Source: Rhizomucor pusillus (taxonomy: Eukaryota; Mucoromycota; Mucoromycetes; Mucorales; Lichtheimiaceae). Taken from it: DNA of 64,000 bases. The DNA is taken from assembly GCA_900175165.2 (NCBI GenBank), contig FWWN02000482.1, forward strand, positions 36,104 to 100,103, in the 5' to 3' direction. Of the stretch, positions 49,347 to 58,415 are shown piece by piece. How positions within the stretch are numbered: position 1 is the stretch's first letter; each line of letters begins with the position of its first letter. The notes below the pieces were generated by a model. The model was not told where the DNA came from, made no database searches, and saw nothing but the letters and a program-made list of their open reading frames with translations. Position numbers and translations under genes: made by a program.

Positions 49347-49913
49347 TCCTTATTTTTCTAGTCGCTATATTTGCATAACTTTTTTTTTTGACTTGTACAA
49401 TACATCATCAACATTCTTCATCTGCCGAAAACTTCATGTCAGTTGTGTGGAGTATCAAAGGATCGTAACACCGCTCGTGTCAAATTTGCATGACGGACCT
49501 TATCTATGTAGCATGCATTAACAACATGGTTTCATATGGTGAAATTATCAACAAAAGACTTCACACTGTAATTCGTGCACACCGAGCCATGCATCGTTGG
49601 ATTGCCACGTGGAGATGACATTTGTTGGTCTACTTCTTACTGAACAAACATTCTAGAATGATGATAGAAATATCTTTGTTGCTTATTACAAAAATAAATC
49701 CCATCCTCTTTCTAAGCATCAGATATTATTCTTGTTGGTGTGAGCTCGTGCCAATGTCAAAAACGGTTACTGGAATCGAACATCCGTTTTGGGGCCTGAA
49801 AGATGACTCTGACTGACTGACTGACAGACTGAACAATGTTAACAAGCCACACGTCCAATGCAACGGTTTGGGCCCGAGGGGCAGTAAGAGAGTTGGTTGT
49901 TATCTTTGGACAC
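49347..49913. other. Intergenic region with GACT-type simple repeat
   Basis: Upstream region of the Arc1-like gene. An imperfect GACT repeat occupies about 49804-49830. An in-frame ATG at 49836 would add 26 residues to the Arc1-like protein, but the added sequence is not family-like. Confidence 0.4.
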
Positions 49914-51582
49914 ATGGCTGCAGCTGTACTCAAGTTACCTGAGGATTCAAAAGACGTCTTGCTTGTGCACAAGTACACCAAGGCTGAGGGTATTGCCCGC
50001 GTCGAACCCGCCGAGACATTGTCACTTGAAGTTAGTTTTTCTGTTATTTGTTGACGCGATGCATTGTCGTCAAATGGTTGCTAGCATTACACATGAACAC
50101 GCCATTCTCTAACACCACTCTTTTTCGTTTCGTTAAAAGGTGTCTGGCCAAAAGGTCGATGGTGTCAACACGGTTGCAAAGTACCTCGCAGCAAAGACTC
50201 AGCCGGAACTTTTGGGCGCCAACAAGGAAGAGCAAGCTGAAGTAAGTAGTGCGAATATCACGTAGAACGAAACAGTGTTTGTTTTCCTGACAGTATATCT
50301 TTCCTCTTTTTCTAGGTTGAGGAATGGTCATCTTGGGCTCTTTCTTCCCTCAAAGGCGCCAACACCAAAGAAATTAACGCTGGTATCCAGGTAATTAATG
50401 ACAAGAAACATGATTGAATGAAATGCATTGGGCTGACGAATACGTATGTGATAGAAACTTAACACGCACCTCGCCTCCCGCACCTACATCGTCGGCGCCC
50501 ACCTCTCGCTCGCCGATCTCATTGTTTTCTCACACGTCCACTCTGTTTCTGTATGTTTTAACCCTATATACTTGGCATTTATTTTGGTACTGAGGACTTA
50601 CCGATTTGTCTACAGAAAAATCTTCGCGTCAAGACTGCACCCAATGTCTTGAGATGGTTCGATCTTGTTCAAAACGTCGCTGTCAAGAAGGCCGATTTGA
50701 CCAAGGAGCTTCCTCTCTTGGAAGTCGATTTGGATGATGTGCCAGAACCCGTCGTCGCTGCACCCGTAAGTGAAGAAAATGCTGGTGACGTCTAAACATC
50801 TTTGTATGCTAATGTCAGAACTTTGATCTGTAGAAGGACGCAAAAAAGAAGGACAAGGAAGCGAAAAAAGAGGGTGGCAAGAAGGAAGAGAACAAGAAAG
50901 AGGAAGGAGGCAAAAAAGAAGGCGGCAAGAAGGACAAGAAAGATAAAAAGGAAAAGAAGGAAAAGAAGCTTGCCGCCGCGCCTGCATCCAACGAGCCTGA
51001 GCAGCCTGTTATTTCCCGCCTGGATATCCGTGTTGGCTACATTCGTTCATGCCGCAAGCACGAAGGTGCCGACTCTTTGTACGTTGAAGAAATCGATCTC
51101 GGCGACGGTGAGGGTGTCTACCGCACTATCGTCTCTGGTCTTGTAAAGTGGTATCCTTTGGAAGAAATGCAGGTAAGGAGCAGTAATGCTTTTCTTTAAA
51201 AACGTAAAAACTGATGATTCCTTTTTAGAACCGCTGGGTACTCTGCTTGGCCAACCTGAAGCCTGCCAGCATGCGTGGTATCAAGTCTGAGGGTATGGTT
51301 CTGTGCGCCACTGCTCCTGACGGCAGCAAGGTTGAGCTGCTCTCCCCCGCTGATACCAGCAAGGTAAAGCCTGGTGACCGTGTCTACTTTGAAGGTTTGG
51401 AAGGCGAGCCCGAGAAGCAATTGCCGCCCAAGAAGAAATACTTTGAGACCGTCCAGCCCGATCTCAAGACAAACGACGAACGCGTTGCACACTACCAGGA
51501 TAAGCCATTCCTTATTAGAACCGCATCTGGTGAGCCTGTAAAATGCATAGTTGCTTCTGTTCAACAGGGTAGCATTAAATAA
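49914..51582 (+). CDS. ARC1: Arc1/AIMP1-like aminoacyl-tRNA synthetase cofactor with EMAPII tRNA-binding domain
   Basis: Seven exons (49914-50030, 50140-50241, 50316-50390, 50455-50550, 50616-50765, 50834-51172, 51229-51582) encode 410 residues, all introns in phase 0. Residues 1-185 form a GST-C-like domain ([33 protein letters not shown]). Residues about 186-230 are a lysine/glutamate-rich linker. From about 240 the OB-fold tRNA-binding domain follows: [71 protein letters not shown] and the EMAPII-type tail. Yeast Arc1 holds methionyl- and glutamyl-tRNA synthetases together and presents tRNA to them in the cytosol. ATG 49914 is preferred for family fit and a purine at +4; 49836 is the alternative. 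Confidence 0.9.
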
Positions 51583-51712
51583 ACAAAAAACCAACATGTT
51601 GGGGGTTCGTATTGTACATTCACGCGCAACGATGATGACAATATGTATGGAGAAGAAAAGGATGTGAAGTTAAGCTGTTTCCGGTTGTGTGTGCGAGAGG
51701 AAGAGAGAATAA

Positions 51713-52442
51713 CTAGAGTTGGATAAGGGAGTAGACGGGAGCATCCAAGGCCTTGGCACCATTCAAGAAGCTCAATTCCATGACAAAAATGTACTCGACG
51801 GTGGTTGCACCGCATTTCTTTACAAGCTCGCCGGCAGCAGCTGCAGAGCCACCGGTGGCAATCAAATCGTCAACGATAACAACGCGGGAACCGGCCTTGA
51901 CGGCGCTCTTTTGCAGTTCAAAGACGTCCTGCAGAAACATTGATATGTTACACACATGGGTGATTGATAAGAAGAAATATCCATCGTGGTTACCTGGCCA
52001 TATTCCTTTTCGTAGACAGCGCTGACGCAATCGCCTGGAAGCTTGCCCTGCTTGCGAACAGGTACGAAGGCAGCACCCAAACGCATAGCAATCAAGGGAC
52101 CCAGAAGGAAACCACGAGCATCGAGACCTGAACACAAGGTTTAGAAACTTTCGCACGCTGTTACTCTAACTGATGAACCCATACCAACGACAGTGTCGAT
52201 TTTCTCAGCGTGTGAAGAGTTGATGTGGTAGACAATGTTGCTGATAAGTGCCTCGACGGCGGTCGGGTCCTGGAAAACGGGGAACAAGTCCTTGAAAACG
52301 ATACCCTATACAACAAGCAGTTACTAACTGCTGCAACGGAATGGAATCTCTAGACGATTTGGCCACATTGGCGTACCTTCTTGGGGAAGTCGGGGTGGGT
52401 GCCGAGAAGGTTCTTGATGCGCTCAATGTCGTGGTTGCTCAT
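51713..52442 (-). CDS. APT1: Adenine phosphoribosyltransferase
   Basis: Four exons (52377-52442, 52185-52305, 51994-52127, 51713-51928) encode 178 residues. [20 protein letters not shown] is followed by [40 protein letters not shown] and the PRPP-binding motif [20 protein letters not shown]. The enzyme makes AMP from adenine and 5-phosphoribosyl-1-diphosphate (purine salvage, cytosol, normally a dimer). All expected motifs are present, and length matches the family (about 180-190). It is convergent with the Arc1-like gene, whose stop codon is only about 130 bases away. The upstream side contains dispersed repeat copy B and then transposon debris. Confidence 0.95.
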
Positions 52443-53006
52443 TGGTAATTGTGTATGAGTATAGTACTAGATAAGAGAGAGAAAGGGCAGTGCTGGAAGA
52501 AGGAAAAAAAGCTGTGTGCCTGATTTCGGAAAGGCGAAGAGTGGCTTGCCGACGACGAGGGATCTCGCACATTTATCGATTATCTTTTTGGGTTGATAAG
52601 AGCTAGATTATTCTGCTATAATGGTGATTACACTTCGAACTTTGTGATTTTGGTCGTTGTTATTATTCTTTCCTTTATTGTTCGAACTTTTACAAATTAG
52701 GCTATAATGAATAAGAACTTTTCCCATAATCATGTTCTTTATCTTCTTGAGTGGAGAGTAAAAGTAATGTAGAAAGCTAAAGGGAGAGGAGGGAGGGAAC
52801 AACCAAGTTCACTGTGTTCTCGTGTAATTTTGATGATACTTCTTTCTTCGTATACTACATCAAAGAACAGGTACAATGATTTAGTAGAGGCTCTATTGCA
52901 GAAAATGATGGCCTAGAATGAATCACATCAAGTGAGAGGATTTAGAAGGATAATATTCACGTAAAAGGAATGTTGAAGGCTCATGCTCTCAGAACATATA
53001 CCGTAG
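52443..53006. other. Upstream region of APT1 with dispersed repeat copy B
   Basis: AT-rich DNA without a supported gene; contains the repeat at 52789-52842 and leads into transposon debris. Confidence 0.4.
52789..52842 (+). repeat. Dispersed repeat, copy B
   Basis: About 54 bases beginning GGAGGGAGGGAACAACCAAG and ending TGATGATACTT; partner of 30737-30789. It lies about 350 bp upstream of APT1 and about 200 bp before the possible TnpB/Fanzor-like remnant. Confidence 0.5.
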
Positions 53007-54228
53007 TTGAATGGGTCCCAAAGGGACTGCATGCATACCTACGACAGACATGAACGACAGGACACCACGTACCTTCTTATCTCCGACAAAACCGGATCAG
53101 GACGGTCTACGTCGAATTTTGCTGCGATTTTCTTCTGGTTGCTTCAGGAGTACGCTGTAGGATTCTTGCGCGTTACCAGGTCCCGTCGAGAAGCAGTTCA
53201 ACAGCAAGATCACTACACTGACATCGCCAGGCTTTTCGTCCTTCGTGTGACGGACGATTTGACGCACGAATTGAATGCCTTTGCCAATCAAAGCGATGCT
53301 ACCAAATCCTGCCTGGTCCTCGACGGTGCTCGGCTCCAAGCCAAAAACGCCACTCATGCAGCAAGACAAGCCAAGAAAAGTATGGCTTTTAAGAAGGCAC
53401 AACGGCTGAACGAAGACTGAACCGCAGCTTCAACGCACTGAAGCATCGTCTCCGCGAAAAGTACGCCAGGCAATGGGTGAGCTTTACCCCGGCCATCAAA
53501 CACGCAATTATCCAGCAGTTGGATGCCTGGCGAGACACCCCGACGTCACACTCGCGATTTCGCCAACGAGGATGCTACTACCATATTCATGCACGAAGCT
53601 CCGTTTGAGGCCGATCCAGGAACCGTGCCTATGGAACAAGCTTGCCAATGCCCTTTACCGGAAAATCAAGCAACGTAACCGTGGTCGTGATAGCACGAAC
53701 ACCGATGTAGCTACAAGAGTCGATGAGTATATCTCCTCAAAAATGCGCTGCTATTGCACCAAGCAAAGTCGGGGGCAACCAGTCGATTTTCTGCAGCGAA
53801 CCCCTGTGGTACCAGTACAAGACGCGGCTCGATTGGACGATGATCATGAAAAGGCGTTCCGAGTAGTTACTTGCCAGAATTTCAACCGTGTATTTCGTCA
53901 CGATGGTGACCCTGCAGACAATCTGGCGTCTATTACACAGTACATGCTACGGTTCCAAGAGCGCCCGCGCTGGTTCGTCCGGTCATCAAGACGTCAAAGA
54001 ACAGCTAGTGACAGAGGGACTACAGTGACTTCCGGTTTCCCAGGACGTCCTGGCGAAAGAGATATTACGACGTCATCCGGTGCTCCACGACGGAAAAGAA
54101 CAGCTAGCGAAACAGAGACTATGGTCGAATCATCCTGGTCTCTGCAACGAGAAAAACCAGAATCGTCCAGTGCCCCGCTGAACGATCCAAAAGGCTGCGC
54201 TCCAAACCAAAAAGTTGGATCAACTTAG
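53007..54228 (+). pseudogene. Possible TnpB/Fanzor-like RNA-guided nuclease remnant
   Basis: The open frame 53473-54228 contains ALYRKIKQRNRGRDSTN, then VDEYISSKMRCYC (53719-53757), and after about 40 residues TCQNFNRVFRHDGDPADNLA (from 53869) and YMLRFQERPRWF. A V-D-E-Y/TSK-x-C-x-x-C zinc-ribbon start, a second C-x-x-C, and D-x-N-A-A-x-N-L are what I remember from the C-terminal RuvC/zinc-ribbon part of TnpB and its eukaryotic relative Fanzor. Here one cysteine codon of each pair differs by a single base (CGC at 53746, TTC at 53881), while the candidate catalytic Asp (GAT 53902) is kept. The upstream part (53007-53420) lies in another frame, so the copy is broken. The assignment rests on motif spacing only. 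Confidence 0.45.
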
Positions 54229-54749
54229 ACAGGTGGATAGGGCTATACGCCCGGTATTCAGAAGTCTCATTCTTTTCTATAATATGTTCTTAATGCTCAC
54301 CATTTGAACTATGCACCGAGGCTTGCATGCACTTGGCGGGAGGAGCTGAGCATGGCTTTGTCACATTTCTAGACAGGTTTGTGAAATGCGACGCATATCA
54401 AACTTCGGCAACGCGACAACTAATGTCATTTATTAGCGTCATGCTTAGCTTCGCAAGTCCGCCAAATGCATCTGCAAGACGCGACTTTATTTTTCGGAAA
54501 TACAGTACATGTATCGGATCTAAAGTACTTGCAACAGGCTTATGATCACAAGAAAACGGCAACTGCCAAAACAATCCAAGACAGTTTACATTTATTCACC
54601 GAAACCAATGGTTACCTGCACGTTATCAACAATCAAGCTCTTGACAGGTATCTTTGTGATTTGGCCACATTTGTTACCTCCGTGCTTCCCAAAGCAATTC
54701 AAGAGAAAAAATAAGCGTGTTATGTCCATATTCAAACCATGAAATAAAG
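54229..54749. other. Transposon-like debris with an unassigned 82-residue frame
   Basis: The plus-strand frame 54466-54714 (SDLKYLQQAYDHKKTATAKT, LHVINNQALDRYLCDLATFV) looks protein-like, but it is short and not recognised. It may be part of one of the neighbouring decayed mobile elements. Confidence 0.3.
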
Positions 54750-55053
54750 TCAACGCCGGAATAATGGTTCGCTTGTTTATCACCACAGTAGGTCAACAAA
54801 CGCGACGCAGTACATTAAGTCTCGAAAATATCTGTATGCTTATCTTCCATCGTATTCACCTGACCTCAACCCCATCGAGCAGTTCTGGTCAGTAGTTAAG
54901 AGCAAAGTTATACGGAACAGGCTTTTGGAAAGAGAGACACTGATGACTAGAAGTAGTGAAGCATCTAATAACTTAAGATTGAGCGATTTTGAAGGTTTTG
55001 TCTCTCATTCCTATAAGTGCTTAGATAACTGTCATAACAGAGAGCAGCTCTGA
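54750..55053 (+). pseudogene. Tc1/mariner (IS630-type) DDE transposase, C-terminal remnant
   Basis: The plus-strand frame ending in TGA 55051-55053 reads STNATQYIKSRKYLYA, YLPSYSPDLNPIEQFWSVVK and SKVIRNRLLERETLMTRSSE. The Y-L-P-x-Y-S-P-x-L-N-P-I-E-x-F-W signature is the third-acidic-residue region of Tc1/IS630 transposases. The catalytic core before it is missing or scrambled: the expected D-N-A-x-x-H motif appears as NNGSLVYHH. The helix-turn-helix N-termini at 61322 and 63698 could belong to the same element family, but nothing here joins them. Confidence 0.75.
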
Positions 55054-56871
55054 TATGCTTCTCACCACGAAGTTTACATAATTCTAAGTGGAGGGGCTGC
55101 GACAAGACATTCTGAATCTAACAAATTTCCCTCCCACCACATCTATGGTACCCGGGCCAATGTTGTGTCCCATGTTTGTGCCAGAAGGGAAACCCTTCAA
55201 GTATGCCATCTCCCGACTTCCAAAATAATCTCGATTGGATCCTGTGGTTAACGAAAAACAAGAAGTGCTGTCTTGGACTTTACATTCAGCTATATTTGAA
55301 TAGCGTGGAGTTCTCCTGGATGGACTCGAAACTTAAAAGTGATGGCTTATTTTTCTTAGCCTGTTCGATGTAGCGGACCTCTATTATAGGTCCTCCATGT
55401 AGTATTTGCCATGGTCTTCACGACACTAATTTCAAATGAAAGATAAACTGTAGCATATTCATCACAACAGTAGAAACGATGGCCGTTTATTACATGGTAC
55501 AATGATAACAATACCATTGATAATTCATCAAGGGCTCATTGGTGCCTCACTTTGAAGTTGGTGCGCGTGTTTTCCTTCGGACAAACGAACGATGATTGGA
55601 TTGACAAGATCTTGCGGAGATTTAAAGGCCTCACTGGGCTGCTCCGCGAACCTCCTTGCCGAAATTGCCCCGTTATGAGATTGCTTGAGCTCCTCGAGTA
55701 CGTTCATTGTCTCTTCTAATATGCTCTAATCAACCTTGGTTGCCACACGCAGATTCTCCACCCACGAACCGCTAGGTTCAGGAAGAGCTGCAGGCACGGC
55801 ATCAAAGTCTCCCCTTTCTCATTGAAATCGCTGGGAATTGTTGCTCACGAAGAGTGTCGTCCTGTTCTATCGGCATAGGTTTCTCGCTATACATGATTCG
55901 TCAGCACGGGGCCTGCTTTCGGGTATTATAACGTACTGCCAAACATTTGTATGACTTGTTCTGGAATTCCTGGATGCGAGGGATAGGCTCCAAGTGTTGA
56001 TAATTTGGCTGCGTTGGTTTTGTCATCCAGCCGTACAAGTATGCAAAAAATACATAGTGAAGTATTTGGCAGGAAGGTGGAGCAGTAAAATACTGTGAGG
56101 CTTTAGGTAGGTGCTTTTAATGGAATAAGAAACAAAGAATCAAGTCTACGAGTAAATGATTGTAATAAGAGGGAGTTCTAAATGTTGTACCACCTCCATC
56201 ATTATTGAACGCTGATCAATCCATAAATACGACACATAGATACTCCAGAGATACGCCGCGTTGCCTCCTACTAGCGGTTGATTAGTATCTGCCAGCTTTA
56301 GCTGCCGTTCCACAGAGGGAAGCGAGTCTCCCACTCCCGGCTGGGACGGCATAGCCGGAAGGTGCGGCCAGGAATTTTTGCAGCACTTGTACAAGCGTAT
56401 TTGCCACAAGTTCTTTCTGTGTAATGCAGCAAAAAGTAGATCCTTAGACTTTAGCTATTTTTGTTTATTTTTTCTCCATTTATCTTTGGCTTACCACCGA
56501 TGGACGTGTTGTCCATCGCGGAATAAATCTTCATACAAAAAAAATAAGTACTAGCAGAGTATATTTTCTAAGCCATGAGACTCTAATCAACGTTTGTTTG
56601 AATACTGTGCTTCAAACTTTTCTCATTCTTTCGTTACAACAGCTCAGCTTAACTGGGCCTATTACCTATTTTGCATTACCTAATAGCAGTAGTGCTCGCT
56701 GTTACATACACATGACAACAATAGAGTATTTATCAAAAAGGCGCAGAGATTTGCGTGTTTTTGATATCTCAATTCAGTTATGCGATAATTTTATCAATGC
56801 AGTCTTGGTTGCGCTGAGAAATTCTTGGAGCCATTGTCGGAGGAGGTCATCCTTCCCTTTTTCTGCTACTG
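55054..56871. other. Decayed mobile or gene sequence
   Basis: Mostly without long frames. On the minus strand, about 55550-55800 reads SGSWVENLRVATKVD, then after a stop ETMNVLEELKQSHNGAISAR and SEAFKSPQDLVNPIIVRLSE. About 56280-56420 reads KELVANTLVQVLQKFLAAPS. These are protein-like but broken by stops and shifts and match no family I can name. The region ends at the glycerol-3-phosphate dehydrogenase promoter. Confidence 0.35.
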
Positions 56872-56901
56872 ATGCACAAAATCGTCGTCGGTCAAACGGT
56901 C

Positions 56902-56909
56902 TTTAAATA
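56902..56909 (+). promoter_or_regulatory. TATA-like element of the GPD gene
   Basis: TTTAAATA lies 5 bases before ATG 56914 and 50 bases before ATG 56959. If it is used, the first ATG would be missed by the main transcripts and the shorter protein made. Confidence 0.3.
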
Positions 56910-56913
56910 TGGC

Positions 56914-58268
56914 ATGGCTCGCAGGAACTTTCCTGCCTTTTCCACTGCTCGTTACTTGATGACAAGACCGAAAAAGGAACGCGTGTGCCTTGTTGGCTCG
57001 GGAAACTGGTACGTCTGTCGACCGCACTCGATGCGAATTTTGTTTTTCTTTGACACTCTCTGTAGGGGCTCTGCTGTTGGCAAAATTGTTGGATACAATG
57101 TTGCAAGACATTCAGATCTGTTCGAACCTCAAGTGAAGCAGTGGGTGTTCGAGGAGATGTTCAATGGAGAGAAACTGACAGATATTATCAATCGTGAACA
57201 CGAGAACCCAAAGTACGACTACGCCGCTGTTGTTGTTTAACGACATGGTGGGATCTCTAATTAATCGATTCATATTTTCTTTTTTTTTGCCAGATACCTT
57301 CCAGGGATCAAGTTCTCAGAGAATATCCGAGCAGTTCCTGACCTAAAGGAAGCTTGCCGGGACGCGAGCGTTCTTGTCATTTGCCTGCCTCACCAATTCG
57401 TCAGGGACGTATGCGACGAAATGGCAGGGCACATTGCGCCGGACGCCAAGGCGATCTCGCTCATCAAGGGCCTGGAAATCAAGCCGGAAGGTGTTACTCT
57501 ATTCTCTGAAGAAATATCGCGTCGGCTCGGTATCACGACAGCTGCGCTGAGCGGCGCGAACATTGCAAACGAAGTGGCAGAGGAGAAGTTTTGCGAATCC
57601 ACCATTGGTTGCCGCTCCGCCGAGGATGGCAAGCTCTTCTTCAAGCTGTTTGATACACCTTACTTTCGCGTCAATGTCATTCGCGACCACGTTGGAGTCG
57701 AACTCTGCGGTGCACTCAAGAACGTCGTCGCCGTCGGTGCAGGTCTCTCGGATGGGTTAGGGTAAGTTTGTTGGGGGAAACGGCCGGTAGGGTGGGGTGG
57801 GAAATATCATTCTCGTGGCCTGATCGCCTGTTCCTTTGTTGGGGACCCAACGTACATAACGATAATAGCTTACAATAAACTTCCACTTTTATCAGGTACG
57901 GAAGCAACACCAAAGCAGCCATTATCCGGCGCGGTCTGCTGGAGATGCGCAAATTTGGCCAGACGTTCTTTGGCTCTGTCGAGGATGAGACCTTTTTCGA
58001 ATCATGCGGAGTAGCAGATCTCATCACGACGTGCTCCGGCGGCCGCAACCGCAAAGTCGCTGAAGCGTTTGCAAAGACTCGCAAACCTATCGACCAGTTA
58101 GAGAAAGAAATGCTCAATGGACAGAAACTCCAGGGAACCCTGACTGCAGACGAAGTGCACCAATTTCTCGTTGCAAGAAATATGGAGCACGAATTTCCTT
58201 TATTCACGACCGTCTACCGCATCATCTATCAGGGTGCACCTCCAGACATCATTGTCAAGGACATTTAG
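56914..58268 (+). CDS. GPD1: NAD-dependent glycerol-3-phosphate dehydrogenase
   Basis: Four exons (56914-57008, 57066-57212, 57294-57761, 57896-58268) encode 360 residues. The dinucleotide loop [18 protein letters not shown] is split by intron 1. VKYLPGIK-type sequence, [47 protein letters not shown], the catalytic-Lys segment [20 protein letters not shown] and [17 protein letters not shown] are all present. The enzyme reduces dihydroxyacetone phosphate to glycerol 3-phosphate, for glycerol and lipid synthesis and redox balance. ATG 56914 gives an N-terminal extension [15 protein letters not shown], basic and free of acidic residues, as in mitochondrial targeting peptides. ATG 56959 ([11 protein letters not shown]) gives a cytosolic-looking form. 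A still longer in-frame start exists at 56872. Confidence 0.93.
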
Positions 58269-58415
58269 AAAAAGAAAAAAGTTCTTGTGCTATACCTCGA
58301 ACGTTTTCCTCTTCTTCTTTTATCCTGCGCATATATATATGTACAGATACAGACAAAAGAGTATAAAACTAAATGAAAGAGAACAAGCAAGCAAAACTTA
58401 TATGCTGTACAAAGA

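Noticed and set aside
53097..53402. 101-residue minus-strand frame in the transposon debris
   Set aside because: Plus-strand frames carry the recognisable motifs downstream; no content was seen in this one.
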